From contig JAPTYO010000002.1 of the NCBI GenBank assembly GCA_036873135.1, forward strand, positions 32,789,452 to 32,853,451: a stretch of 64,000 nt of DNA, written 5' to 3'. Under the pieces are notes generated by a model. It searched no databases, was not told the origin of the DNA, and saw only the letters and a program-made list of their open reading frames with translations. The DNA is from Clarkia xantiana subsp. parviflora (taxonomy: Eukaryota; Streptophyta; Magnoliopsida; Myrtales; Onagraceae). Below, in pieces: positions 8,561 to 19,005 of this stretch. The position numbers and the translations under genes were made by a program. Positions within the stretch are counted from its first letter, which is position 1, and each line of letters starts with the position of its first letter.

Positions 8561-10834
8561 CTAACTAAGGTGTCTAACAACATAAGAAATATCAGGTCTA
8601 GTAATAGTCAAGTATAGCAATTTGCCTATCAGCCTTCTATAAGACAGCACATCATCTAGGCTAGCATCATGCTTGTTCAAATTCAAATGATCATCATAAG
8701 ATTGGCTGGTAAGCTTAACATTAACCTCCATAGGAGTTCTAACAGTCTTACCACCTGACAATCCTACTGAAGAAATGAGCTCCAAGGAATACTTCCTTTG
8801 GCTCATTACAATCCCAGTATCATTCCTGGCTAGCTCAATCCCCAAGAAATATCTGAGCTCTCCAAGATCTTTCATCCTGAAACTGGACTGCAAAACATTC
8901 TTCAATTCTGATATTAGCTCAAAATTGTTTCCACTGATCAATAAATCATCCACATAGACTAACAAAACAACAATCTGATCCCCAACTTGCTTGCTGAACA
9001 ATGAATAATCAAGCTTGGACCTCTTAAAACCAGCATTAACTAAAGAGTCACTAAGCTTGATATTCCATTTTCGGCTAGCCTGTTTCAAACCATAGAGGGA
9101 TTTACGCAATCGACACACATTAACCTTCCCCCCTTGATCAGTAAATCCCTCAGGCAGAGTCATATATACCTCTTCATCTAAATCCCCTTGCAAAAAAGCA
9201 TTACAAACGTCCATTTGATAAAGGGGCTTGATTTTGTGTCCACTTTCTTTACCAAACTGAAGTTGCTGTGGGGTGAATTTGATGCTGCTTGTTCTAACAG
9301 TCTTACCACCTGACAATCCTACTGAAGAAATGAGCTCCAAGGAATACTTCCTTTGGCTCATTACAATCCCAGTATCATTCCTGGCTAGCTCAATCCCCAA
9401 GAAATATCTGAGCTCTCCAAGATCTTTCATCCTGAAACTGGACTGCAAAACATTCTTCAATTCTGATATTAGCTCAAAACTCTTTCCACTGATCAATAAA
9501 TCATCCACATAGACTAACAAAACAACAATCTGATCCCCAACTTGCTTGCTGAATAATGAATAATCAAGCTTGGACCTCTTAAAACCAGCATTAACTAAAG
9601 AGTCACTAAGCTTGATATTCCATTGTCGGCTAGCCTGTTTCAAACCATAGAGGGATTTACGCAATCTACACAGATTAACCTTCCCCCCTTGATCAGTAAA
9701 TCCCTCAGGCAGAGTCATATATACCTCTGCATCTAAATCCCCTTGAAAAAATGCATTATAAACGTCCATTTGGTGGCTTGGAAGGATTTGAAGCAACAAT
9801 TTGATAAGGTCAATGGCTCTAGAGTGTATCAATTGCATAGGGAGATAGTCCTTACTCGGCAAGGGCTTGATTCTGTGTCCACTTTCTTTACCAAACTGAA
9901 GTTGTTGTGGGGTGAATTTGATGCTGCTTGTTCTAACAGTCTTACCACCTGACAATCCTACTGAAGAAATGAGCTCCAAGGAATACTTCCTTTGGCTCAT
10001 TACAATCCCAGTATCATTCCTGGCTAGCTCAATCCCCAAGAAATATCTTAGCTCTCCAAGATTTTTCATCCTGAAACTGGACTGCAAAACATTCTTCAAT
10101 TCTGATATTAGCTCAAAACTGTTTCCACTGATCAATAAATCATCCACATAGACTAACAAAACAACAATCTGATCCCCAACTTCCTTGCTGAACAATGAAT
10201 AATCAAGCTTGGACCTCTTAAAACCAGCATTAACTAAAGAGTCACTAAGCTTGATATTCCATTGTCGGCTAGCCTGTTTCAAACCATAGAGGAATTTACG
10301 CAATCGACACACATTAACCTTCCCCCCTTGATCAGTAAATCCCTCAGGCAGAGTCATATATACCTCTTCATCTAAATCCCCTTGCAAAAAAGCATTATAA
10401 ACGTCCATTTGATAAAGGGGCCATTTAAAAATAGAGGCAAGTGAAAGAATAACCCTGACTGTGTTCATTCTGACCACAGGTGAGAAAGTTTCATAGTAAT
10501 CAATCTCATATTTTTGTTTATAACCCTTAGCAACCAACCTAGCTTTATACCTTTCTAAGGTACCATCAGACTTGTATTTGAGTTTAAAAACCCATCTACA
10601 ACCAATGGCAACCTTACCTGGGGGAAGAGGGACAAGGTCCCAAGTCCCATTGTTTTCCAAAGCAGAAATCTCCTCTTTCATAGCTTGGATCCAAAAGGGG
10701 TCAGTAGCAGCTTCAACATAACTATTGGGTTCAGTCAACTCAAAAAAAGATGTCAAATAGCATTGATAATCATGAGATAATCTAGCATATGAAATATAAT
10801 GATCAATGGGATAAGGGGTGGAAATATTCCCCAT
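8561..10834 (-). CDS. Copia-B reverse transcriptase with threefold RT core
   Basis: A 757-codon frame. The N-terminal part (about residues 35-130) is the usual Copia RT start, with WIQAMKEEISALENNGTW and the YKARLVAKGYKQ block. Then a core of about 160 residues, from QMDVYNAFLQGDL to GGKTVRT and including the active-site box LLVYVDDLLISG, occurs three times. The copies are joined by two segments (for example SSIKFTPQQLQFGKESGH) that are inverted gag DNA read in the wrong sense. The last copy continues into the normal RT end ([19 protein letters not shown]). The frame stays open across all junctions. A normal RT has one core, so this protein is unlikely to fold as an active RT. Confidence 0.85.
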   Translation of the reverse strand: MGNISTPYPIDHYISYARLSHDYQCYLTSFFELTEPNSYVEAATDPFWIQAMKEEISALENNGTWDLVPLPPGKVAIGCRWVFKLKYKSDGTLERYKARLVAKGYKQKYEIDYYETFSPVVRMNTVRVILSLASIFKWPLYQMDVYNAFLQGDLDEEVYMTLPEGFTDQGGKVNVCRLRKFLYGLKQASRQWNIKLSDSLVNAGFKRSKLDYSLFSKEVGDQIVVLLVYVDDLLISGNSFELISELKNVLQSSFRMKNLGELRYFLGIELARNDTGIVMSQRKYSLELISSVGLSGGKTVRTSSIKFTPQQLQFGKESGHRIKPLPSKDYLPMQLIHSRAIDLIKLLLQILPSHQMDVYNAFFQGDLDAEVYMTLPEGFTDQGGKVNLCRLRKSLYGLKQASRQWNIKLSDSLVNAGFKRSKLDYSLFSKQVGDQIVVLLVYVDDLLISGKSFELISELKNVLQSSFRMKDLGELRYFLGIELARNDTGIVMSQRKYSLELISSVGLSGGKTVRTSSIKFTPQQLQFGKESGHKIKPLYQMDVCNAFLQGDLDEEVYMTLPEGFTDQGGKVNVCRLRKSLYGLKQASRKWNIKLSDSLVNAGFKRSKLDYSLFSKQVGDQIVVLLVYVDDLLISGNNFELISELKNVLQSSFRMKDLGELRYFLGIELARNDTGIVMSQRKYSLELISSVGLSGGKTVRTPMEVNVKLTSQSYDDHLNLNKHDASLDDVLSYRRLIGKLLYLTITRPDISYVVRHLS
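8735..9220 (-). repeat. RT core repeat, copy 1
   Basis: About 485 bp, nearly identical to 9291-9772 and 9930-10412. It begins (plus strand) with GTTCTAACAGTCTTACC and ends at the codons for QMDV. This copy joins the normal downstream RT end, so its left side is native. Confidence 0.88.
9221..9290 (+). repeat. Inverted gag fragment between RT repeats (short)
   Basis: About 70 bp matching, in the opposite orientation to the element, part of Copia-B gag around 13048-13116. The junctions share a few bases with the parent sequences (AAGGG at one side, GTTC at the other), as expected for template switching. Confidence 0.8.
9291..9772 (-). repeat. RT core repeat, copy 2
   Basis: Second copy of the RT core, including an intact YVDD box. 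It differs from the others by scattered substitutions (for example Asp-Ala for Asp-Glu in the GDLDAEV stretch). It is bounded on both sides by inverted gag pieces. Confidence 0.88.
9773..9929 (+). repeat. Inverted gag fragment between RT repeats (long)
   Basis: About 157 bp matching gag around 13044-13193 in the opposite orientation. On the plus strand it still reads gag protein (LVAWKDLKQQFDKVNGSRVY). It shares its right-hand join to RT with the 70-bp fragment, but its left join is different. Confidence 0.82.
9930..10412 (-). repeat. RT core repeat, copy 3
   Basis: Third RT core copy. Its right side continues into the native N-terminal part of RT (plus-strand GATAAAGGGGCCATTT), so this copy and copy 1 mark the original RT ends. 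Confidence 0.88.
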
Positions 10835-12198
10835 AACAAAATCCTTACTCCAAATAGGTGGTTTGATAGCTCTGCCATGCTAGTCACCATAGTATCAGGA
10901 ATATGTGGAGTATGATTATCATCAGAACCAGCAATTGGCTCATCATATGATGTCTCAACATCAGAATCATGAGACTCATCATGTGTTGGTAAAACAACTG
11001 GGTCCTCATCAGCCAAAATAGGTTCACTCTCAACAGGAAAAACATCATCAGATTCTAAAGGAGTTTCATAATTAGTATAATTTGTAGAATCATCATGTGA
11101 AGGAAAATCAAAGAAAACTGGCATCTGATCAGGTTTGTGATTTTCAAAAGGGAATATATGCTCATGGAATTTGAAATCTCTGCTTATAAAGAACTTTTTG
11201 TTTTCTAAATTATATAGCCTATATCCCTTTTGAACATCAGAGTACCCCATGAAAACTAAAGGTACAGCCCTAGAGCCAAACTTGTCAGTCACCAAAAGTT
11301 TCTTTGCAAAACAGAGACACCCAAAAACCTTTAAATGACTAACTGCAGGTTTTTTACCACTCATAACCTCCAAGGGTGATTTTCCTTCCAAAACCTTAGT
11401 AGGCATCAAATTGATTAGATAACATGCTGTCAAAACACATTCACCCCAGAAAGCATTTGGTATAAAAGCTTGCAATTTAAGAGCCCTAGCAATCTCAAGT
11501 AGGTGTCTATGTTTGCGTTCTACTCTCCCATTCTGTTGAGGTGTATGAGGAAAACTACTATGATGAAGGATGCCTTTCTCACCAAAGAAATCCTTAATAT
11601 GATCATTGAAAAACTCTCCTCCATTATCAGTTCGAAAACATTTAATAGTTCTGGAAAACTGATTTTCGATAAGGGCAACAAATTTTTTCATAACAATAGA
11701 GACATCAGATTTGAATTGTAACAAATGTATCCAAGTAACTCTGCTATGGTCATCAACCATAGTTAAAAAAAATCTTTTCTCATCATATGTTGGACTTTGA
11801 TATGGCCCCCACACATCACAATGCACCAAATCAAAAAGTAAACTAGCTCTGGAAGTAGAAATGGGAAAAGAAGTTCTAGTAATCTTTGCTTTGGGACAAA
11901 TCATACAAGTATCATTGCACTCAGACTTATTTTTAGGAAGATCTAGACTGCCTACATGTTGTAAAGTTTGTAAAGGTGCATGTCCAAAAAGTTTGTGCCA
12001 AAGGACAGCTTTATTTTCAACAGCATTATTAGAAGCAGACAAAGCAGCTAGGAACTTGGATTTGAAAAAATATAGACCTGAATGCTCATTGCCAATCCCC
12101 AAGACCTTCCCATTTGAGAGGTCCTGCAGTATGGCAACATTTGGGTAAAAAATTGCCTTGCAGTTCATATCAGATGAAAGCTTAGAGACAGACATCAA
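10753..12198 (-). CDS. Copia-B integrase
   Basis: A 481-codon frame carrying the integrase part of the polyprotein. The zinc finger HHCC reads LWHKLFGH...CMICPKAK (about residues 65-105). The core has the DDE residues in HCDVWGP (about 130), RTDNGGEF (about 195) and GRVERKHRH (about 230). The C-terminal region has the usual HLKVFGC, KGYRLYN and FISRDFKFHE stretches and an acidic linker before RT. The catalytic triad looks intact. It overlaps the RT frame at 10753-10834 in another frame, so a frameshift separates it from RT; another frame change at about 12199-12350 separates it from the protease. Confidence 0.87.
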   Translation of the reverse strand: MMSVSKLSSDMNCKAIFYPNVAILQDLSNGKVLGIGNEHSGLYFFKSKFLAALSASNNAVENKAVLWHKLFGHAPLQTLQHVGSLDLPKNKSECNDTCMICPKAKITRTSFPISTSRASLLFDLVHCDVWGPYQSPTYDEKRFFLTMVDDHSRVTWIHLLQFKSDVSIVMKKFVALIENQFSRTIKCFRTDNGGEFFNDHIKDFFGEKGILHHSSFPHTPQQNGRVERKHRHLLEIARALKLQAFIPNAFWGECVLTACYLINLMPTKVLEGKSPLEVMSGKKPAVSHLKVFGCLCFAKKLLVTDKFGSRAVPLVFMGYSDVQKGYRLYNLENKKFFISRDFKFHEHIFPFENHKPDQMPVFFDFPSHDDSTNYTNYETPLESDDVFPVESEPILADEDPVVLPTHDESHDSDVETSYDEPIAGSDDNHTPHIPDTMVTSMAELSNHLFGVRILLWGIFPPLIPLIIIFHMLDYLMIINAI

Positions 12199-12351
12199 GT
12201 TATATTTGAAGAAGGGACATATAGAACATGCTGCAATTTTCTATCCTTAGTTAAAAAATGAGTCACAATGCCTTTTATTTCAGAAGAATTCCCATTTGGT
12301 AAAAGAACTTTATTTCCAGAAGCAAGTTTATCTAAAATCAACCAGTCACTT

Positions 12352-13581
12352 CTAAAAGACATGATCTGTGGCACCACTATCAAGAATCCAACAGTCCCTA
12401 TCATTATGAAAATTAGAGAGTAAAGATATTCCAGCAGTGTTGGCATGAGCATCTGTGGTGTTTGCAGCAGCACTTGCTGATGTAGCAGTCCTACCAGCAT
12501 TCCCCATAGACTGCAAAAGCCTCTCGAACTGATCAGTACTGAAAACAACATTCCCCTGAGTTACTCCCACATCTATTCCAGCCACATTTCCTCCAAAGGT
12601 AGAACCTGAGCTTCCCTTAACCGAATTCCCTTTGGCCTTTTGGTCCTTCAGCTTGAAGCAATTGTCCCTGACATGCCCTCTCTTCTTACAGAAATCACAA
12701 CCTTTGGAATAACACATTTCAATTGTGTGACCCTTTTTATTGCAAAAGGTGCATTCCAAGGTTTGAGACCCCTTAGACTTGTCACCAAGAGTAGTCAGGT
12801 TACTAGAAATCAACTCAGCAGATCCAGCAATGTCAGAAGTAACACCCTTCTGATTCTCTTCTTGAATAAGAAAATTGTATGCCTGATTCACCGATGGCAA
12901 AGGAGTCCAGAGAAGCAAATTGCTTCTCACAGAGGAGTACGAATCATTTAACCCCATCAAAGATTGGAACAGTCTCATGTGCTCTTTGTGTTCAAGATAT
13001 TTCTTGAAAAGATCATGCTCAATATGTGGCAAGGAACAAGCAGCATCAAATTCACCCCACAGCAACTTCAGTTTGGTAAAGAAAGTGGACACAGAATCAA
13101 GCCCTTGCCGAGTAAGGACTATCTCCCTATGCAATTGATACACTCTAGAGCCATTGACCTTATCAAATTGTTGCTTCAAATCCTTCCAAGCCACCAAAGC
13201 AGATTCAGAATACATGACAGAACTCGCCAAATCATCAGAGATCGAATTCATTATCCAACCAAACACAACAGCATTACATCTGTCCCAGAGATCGTGATAC
13301 ACAAAGCTATAATTTTCACGCAAACAAGCACCAGTAACGAAGCCATACTTATTTTTCCCAACCAGCACAGATTTCAAAGCATGACTCCATTTAGGATAAT
13401 TCTCAGCACCAGTCAAAATCACATCAGTCATACGAGCAGCAGGATTATCGCTTGCATGTAAGTAAAGAGGGTGAAAGGAGTCTACCAAAGCCATGGCTTC
13501 GCTGTAGGTCAAATCGGTTGCATTGATTGCCTTCTTCGAATCTGACCGATCTTCTTCCTTGTTATCACCGGAGGTCGTCAT
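12352..13581 (-). CDS. Copia-B gag and protease
   Basis: A 409-codon frame from the ATG at 13581 (MTTSGDNKEEDRSDSK). It has a UBN2-type Copia gag domain (YPKWSHALKSVLVGKNKYGF ... WKDLKQQFDKVNGSRVYQL). Two consecutive zinc knuckles follow at about residues 285-320 (CTFCNKKGHTIEMC and CDFCKKRGHVRDNC), then the aspartic protease start CWILDSGATDHVF, where the frame stops. Gag forms the particle and binds RNA; the protease cuts the polyprotein. The PBS lies about 240 bp upstream. Part of this gag was copied, inverted, into the RT region. Confidence 0.87.
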   Translation of the reverse strand: MTTSGDNKEEDRSDSKKAINATDLTYSEAMALVDSFHPLYLHASDNPAARMTDVILTGAENYPKWSHALKSVLVGKNKYGFVTGACLRENYSFVYHDLWDRCNAVVFGWIMNSISDDLASSVMYSESALVAWKDLKQQFDKVNGSRVYQLHREIVLTRQGLDSVSTFFTKLKLLWGEFDAACSLPHIEHDLFKKYLEHKEHMRLFQSLMGLNDSYSSVRSNLLLWTPLPSVNQAYNFLIQEENQKGVTSDIAGSAELISSNLTTLGDKSKGSQTLECTFCNKKGHTIEMCYSKGCDFCKKRGHVRDNCFKLKDQKAKGNSVKGSSGSTFGGNVAGIDVGVTQGNVVFSTDQFERLLQSMGNAGRTATSASAAANTTDAHANTAGISLLSNFHNDRDCWILDSGATDHVF

Positions 13582-13820
13582 CGTGAATCACAAAAAAAGA
13601 CGAGAGGGCGAAGAAGATATACGTCTCGCCAAGATCAGATCGCGAATCACAAAGAACCGAGCACCAGAATCCCCGTGAAAACCGAAGAAGATCAACAAAA
13701 CCTCTCGAACAGAAACCAGAAAGATCGAGAAACGAATCGTTTTTTTTTGGAGACGAATCGTCCTCGAAAGGAATCGCAGCGCAGAACTCACAGGATCAAC
13801 AGAGAAGGCAAAAGGTTGCC

Positions 13821-13837
13821 TTCTTGCTCCGATACCA
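13821..13837 (-). other. Copia-B primer binding site
   Basis: Element strand reads TGGTATCGGAGCAAGAA directly next to the 5' LTR. It matches the initiator tRNA-Met complement (TGGTATCAGAGC) with one change. Confidence 0.88.
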
Positions 13838-14186
13838 TGACAAATTCACTCAGAAAACACTCAAACACACAAGAATCGCACCAAAGAAGCAAACCCTAGC
13901 AGAGAAAAGAAAAGGAGAAGATGAACAGAATGTCGTGGGATCATAGAGCAAGGTTCCTTCATTTGGCTTATCTCACCCACAACCCTAAACTAAAAACATA
14001 TATACAATATCTTTTTACAAACCCAACAATAGAAGGAACCCATTAAGGCCAACAATAAACAGGATGAACACATAAACAAAAATAATCAGCCCAACAACAA
14101 AACTAATACAAAAACGAATTGGGCCAGCACACAACCCAAACAAAGAAGAACAAGCTTGCAGCCCACACAAGCAGCTCCAGTTCACA
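13838..14186 (-). repeat. Copia-B 5' LTR
   Basis: 349 bp starting TGACAAATT and ending TTCACA, followed by the TSD copy GTGAT. It has a 13-base segment near 13940 and a few bases near 14113 that the other LTR lacks. Confidence 0.92.
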
Positions 14187-14539
14187 GTGATCCGATCATA
14201 CATGCCCCTATCGTTGAAGAAATGGAGTGTCTTTCCACAATAAGGGAAGGTATTATACCCCCAGCTCAAACGGGACTGAGCCCGATCATAGATCGATCAT
14301 AGATCGACTTTCTCTCAAAAGAAAGATCGTAGAGGAAGAGGAGGATGGTTTGAACGAACGGAATAAGAGCAGGGTTTTAACTATCATACCAAATAAGCAA
14401 GCTGGAAGCTCCATGACACGTGGTAGGGGAAGGGGTCGGCAAAAAGGTAGCAATGGCAGGGGGTGGTTACGACCGAGAAAGGGGTATCGCGTTCTGAGAC
14501 GGGTTCTGGTGGTTGTCCCGAAACAGCCACACGGGGGCC

Positions 14540-17500
14540 ATGAGTCTGATCAGTTGGAACTGTCAGGGAATTGGATCCGACCTGACGGTACCACATATCA
14601 AGGATCTCAAGGGAAGATATAAGCCGAAAATTATCTTCCTTATGGAAACGAAGAACCAGTCGAATGTGTGTGAGCGGGCACGACGAGACGTTCAAATGAG
14701 GAATGCAGAATATGTTGATCCTGAGGGTCGATCGGGTGGTCTGGCTCTATGGTGGAATAACGACGCGAATATTGTAATTCTCTATAAATCAAAAAACATC
14801 ACTGATTGCTCGGTTTGTTGTGGATTAACTGGGGTGACATGGTTTCTTACGTGTGTGTATGGCAATCCGTATCTTACCGATAGGTTGGAAAATTGGGAAA
14901 CGATGAAAAGGATAGCACGACGGAGAACGGGGCCGTGGCTATGTGTAGGGGATTTTAACGAGATTCGAGCACATCACGAGAAGCAAGGGAGTCAAAGAAA
15001 GGAGCTGTTTCGAATCGATTCCTTTAATGAGATGATTAGTGCAACGGGCCTCATGGACATGAGTTTCTAGGGGCGGTGTTCAAGTGGTCAAACAACCGTC
15101 GAAATGGAATTCTTGTCAAGGAGAGGCTCGATAGAGGGATGGCGAGTCCAACATGGGCAGCTTTGTTTCCTAAAGCGCAAGTATTCCACGTACCCGCCAT
15201 CGAACCATAGCCCAATTATCATCGTAAATGAGTATGTTGACAAGCATGGCCCACGCCGTTTCCGATTTGAAGAGATGTGGACCGAACATGATGAATGTGA
15301 CCCCCTTGTAAGTTCGACTTGGGAGAGAAGCGAGGGGATGACATCAAGACACAAAGCAGCCGCAGTGGAAATGAAACTAAACTCTTGCCGCCGACAATTA
15401 ATATCTTGGAGTAGGACGCGGTTTGGAAACAATAGAAAAGGAGTTGAAGGAGGTCTATAATCGACTGGGGCAGATCAAGGGTGGTAGTTCAACTACTAAT
15501 GCAAATGAAGAGGAGGGTGCTTTACAACATAGGCTCAGGGAATTGTGGAAATGAGAGGAGATATATTGGCGACAACGTTCTCGGGTCAAATGGCTAAACT
15601 ATAGTGATCGAAACTCTAAATTTTTCCACATGACGACCATTGATAGGAGGAGAAGGAACAAAATATTGTATTTGGAGGACGATCATATAAGCAACGATGA
15701 GGGAATAGGCAATATTCTAAATGCCTTTTTTCAGTCGCTATTTACTACCGAAGGTACAAGGAATTGGGGCAGCTCATTATATGTAGTTCCGGAGCTGATT
15801 ACTGAGCAAGTTAATGAACAGCTTGTGTGTGAGGTCAGCATGGAGGAAGTTAAGCGGGCAACATTTGGTTTGGGCGGGTCGAAAACACCGGGTCCGGATG
15901 GCTTCCCGGGCATTTTTTTTCAAAGATACTGGAACGTGGTATGTAAAGATGTGCTCGCGCTGGTTAACTCATTCTTTGCAACGGATAATATCTCCTCAAA
16001 GTTGGGCCGTACGGACATAGCACTCATCCCGAAGATGCTAAATCCCTATTTTCCGAGCGATTTTAGACCGATCTCCCTTTGTAACTTCGCGTACAAAATA
16101 ATTTCCAAGGTGTTGGTTAATTGGCTTAAACCTTTCTTGACCAACTTAATTACTCCATATTAGAGTGCGTTTGTTTCGGGTCGACTGATTCTAGACAATA
16201 TTGTTGTTGCTCATGATGCCTTTCATTACCTACGAAATAGGGGCAGCACGCGAAGGGAGGATTGCGCAATTAAAGTCGATATGAAGAAGGCCTATAACCG
16301 GATAGAGTGGGATTTTTTAGCGGCCGTAATGACAAAAATAGGGTTCTGCACTCGTTGGGTCAATCTGATCCACACATGCGTATCATTGGTTACTTATCAA
16401 ATAGTGGTCAATGGCAAAGGAACATCCCCTTTTCAGCCAACGAGGGGGATACGACAAGGCAACCCACTTTCACCGTACTTGTTTATCATTGTGGCGGAAG
16501 TTTTGTCGCGGATGGTTACGACGGAGGTAAACAGAGGAAATTTGGAGGGTATCCGAATGAAGAGGGGTTTCCCTACTTTGCATCACTTGTTCTTTGCCGA
16601 TGAATCCATCTTCTTCATCTGTGCGACTCAACAAAACGCTATGGGACTAAAACGGGTTATGAATATGTACTGTGTGGCTTCTGGACAAGAGATGAATCTA
16701 ACCAAGTCTAGTATCTATTTTGGATCGAATGTGGGATATCAAACGAAGCGGGATATAGAGGGTGTCATCGGGGTGCGAGCATTGAGAAACCCCGGAAAAT
16801 ACCTTGGCCTCCCGACGATTTTGGGTCGATCAAAAAGAGAAGCGCTCGGTTTTCTCAAAGAACGTATCATGGCCAAATTGCAAGGATGGAAATCACTTTT
16901 GTTAAATAATGCAGGGAGAGAAGTTTTAATCAAATCGGTCGTTACTGCCATGCTGGCGTACACCATGAGCATATTCTTATTACCGAAAACTTGGTGCACA
17001 GAAATTAACTCCCTAATCGCCTGATTCTGGTGGGGCCAACAGGGTGATGAACGAAGGATGCATTGGAGATCATGGGATACGTTAACAAAACCAAAGAGCC
17101 GGGGGGACTCGGTTTCAAAGAGCTCCAAACTTTCAACATCGCTTTTCTCGCAAAAATTGCGTGGAGACTAATGAAGGACCCGAATGCATATTGGGCTGAG
17201 ATTCTAAAGGGGCTATATTTTCCACAAACTGATCTTCAACTTGCAAAGAAGGGAGCTCGGGCGTCATGGGCATGGACTAGTTTACTAGCCGGTAGAGACG
17301 TTCTAATGGAGAATAGGATGTGGAAAATAGGGGACGGGCAAAGCATTAATGTTTTTGACAAAGCTTGGATTCCGGGTATCCCAAGATTTCGACTGAATTG
17401 TGATATCCCCGCAAGCTCCATGAGAGAAAATATGAGAGTATCAGAGCTCATCAACCCTTTGAGCATATGGGACGTTCAACCACTGCAGGGTATTGCGTCC

Positions 17501-18486
17501 GCGAGTGAGATGAATGCGATAGTGTAATTCCCATTTCCTGTCGACCCCGTGCCCGACGAGTTTATTTGGCCTTACACCAGAACCGGAGAGCTCTCTGTCA
17601 ACTCGGTCTACAAGCAGCTGAGGATTGACGAAGGACTAACGGAGGAGATTGAGCCGAATATGCAGCAAAATGTGTCTCCACTGAACTGAAAGAATATTTG
17701 GGAAATGAGCACTATCCCCAAGGTGAGGGCATTTCTTTGGCGGCTTCTTTCCAACGCTATTGCAGTACGGGATAACTTAAGCCGAAGAGGGATGAATGTC
17801 GAAACACGATGCCCTTTTTGCACGGAGGTGGAGTTAACAGAACACATGTTGTTCCACTGCAAATGGACCTCACCTGTTTGGTTTGCTGCTGCTTCCATAC
17901 GCCTATAAGAACTCCAAGTAAGCTTCGTTGCAGCCTTCCTAGCACAGCTGAAACAAGCACCATTCATGACAAAGAAGGAGAAGAAGATACGATGGGCTTT
18001 TATAGGAGTCACGTGCAGGGCTATATGGAAAGAAAGATGTCGGGCCTTGCATAGCGGAGACGATCCAAATCCCAGAATTACAACGGAAAAGATCCTGCAA
18101 GACCACAACGAGTTCTGGTCAAACAATGGCAATATGGTGCACCGATCTAGAAAACAGGGCGATCTACAAGGAACCCGTGACCACAAGTGGACCCCCCTCC
18201 AACTGGTGTCGTGAAATTGAATTGCGATGGGTCTTTTGATGGAGTTCACGGACATGGGGGTGTCAGCGTGATTGCTAGGACGGAACTCTGGATGGTAATA
18301 GAAGGCATCAACCAAAGCACCATAGGCTCGGGAGCTCTTCAACTGGAAGTGTGGGCGATATCAAATGGGGTGGAGCTGGCAATTGCGAATGGATGGCAGC
18401 ATGTTATCATCGAGTCAGACTCGGAAGAGGCGATTAAAAGCATCAACGGACCGAAAGAAAAGCTGGACTGGCGAATCTCCACATAA
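14540..18486 (+). pseudogene. LINE-1 ORF2 (endonuclease, RT, zf-RVT, RNase H), inactivated
   Basis: The ATG at 14540 opens an AP-type endonuclease (MSLISWNCQGIG, IIFLMETKNQ, WLCVGDFNE) ending in a stop at 15068. The RT is in two main frames: 15630-16163 (GSKTPGPDGFPG, FRPISLCNFAYKIISK) and 16281-17024 (IKVDMKKAYNRIEWDF, RGIRQGNPLSPYLF, HLFFADES). The catalytic FADD box reads FADE, a change in an essential aspartate. 17063-17527 is the post-RT region. The zf-RVT (RCPFCTEVELTEHMLFHC) is at about 17800-17870. The RNase H at 18187-18486 has LNCDGSFDG. At least five frame breaks show that it cannot make a full protein. Confidence 0.87.
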
Positions 18487-18668
18487 GTATCCAACATACT
18501 ACGGCGTGCTAACTGGGTTGCTGTACAATCCAGAAAGATGTCGTGTTGTCTTAATTGGGTCTGCGCACCCCCGCCCTCTCTTTTATCGTTACTTGTAAAG
18601 GATCGGGACTTTGCCCCTCCTTGATTACTTTGAACTATCCATTATGAATGAATGTTATTCCTTTGGCA

Positions 18669-18710
<42 letters not shown>
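18669..18710 (+). repeat. (AAT)n tail of LINE-1
   Basis: About 14 AAT/TAA repeats follow the LINE-1 3' UTR. It is the expected position of the tail made during target-primed reverse transcription, here a triplet repeat rather than plain poly(A). Confidence 0.75.
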
Positions 18711-18821
18711 TTTAAACTATTTAATTAAATTTAGAATGTACATAACCAAACAATCACATTAAATAACAAAAATAATTATTGGATCACATTGAGTAAACAA
18801 AAATAAGCAAAAAGATATATT

Positions 18822-19005
18822 TGTTACGAAAGTAGAGAGGTAATAGAAGAAGGAACTTGAGGATGTTTTATTATCACACATAAGGGGCCCTTATATAGGG
18901 ATTACATAGACTTGGAGAAGAAGTAAAATCCATATAAGGAATGTCTAAATAAGGAAGATGATATATACACATAATATTGAACATCCACATAATATATTCA
19001 TAACA
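18822..19005 (-). repeat. Copia-C 3' LTR
   Basis: 184 bp starting TGTTACGAAAG and ending ATTCATAACA, apparently identical to 23567-23750. It contains a TATATAGGG-type motif near 18893. Confidence 0.93.

Larger units (their letters stand above)
7601..14186 (-). mobile_element. Copia-B: nearly complete Ty1/Copia element with triplicated RT core
   Basis: 6586 bp in LINE-1 with a perfect TSD GTGAT (7596-7600 and 14187-14191). LTRs are 7601-7929 and 13838-14186; they differ by two insertions and several substitutions, so it is older than Copia-A. The PBS abuts the right LTR, and a purine tract (complement of CTCCCCCTCAAG) abuts the left LTR. Minus-strand order is gag, knuckles, protease, integrase, RT and RNase H, the normal Copia order. 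Inactivating changes include a frame break after protease, a stop between RT and RNase H, and a threefold repeat in RT. Confidence 0.94.
2190..18710 (+). mobile_element. LINE-1: L1-type non-LTR retrotransposon hosting three nested elements
   Basis: Removing the three insertions (Copia-A, a hAT element and Copia-B, each with its TSD) leaves about 5.9 kb in the normal order of a plant L1: GC-rich 5' leader from about 2190, ORF1 with DUF4283 and a CCHC knuckle, then ORF2 with endonuclease, reverse transcriptase, zf-RVT and RNase H. The element ends in a run of AAT repeats at 18669-18710. A candidate TSD (about ATAATAATTTTA at 2171-2182, again at the tail) is ambiguous because it overlaps the AAT run. 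Both ORFs carry frameshifts and stops, so the copy is dead. The 5' end is an estimate. Confidence 0.85.
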
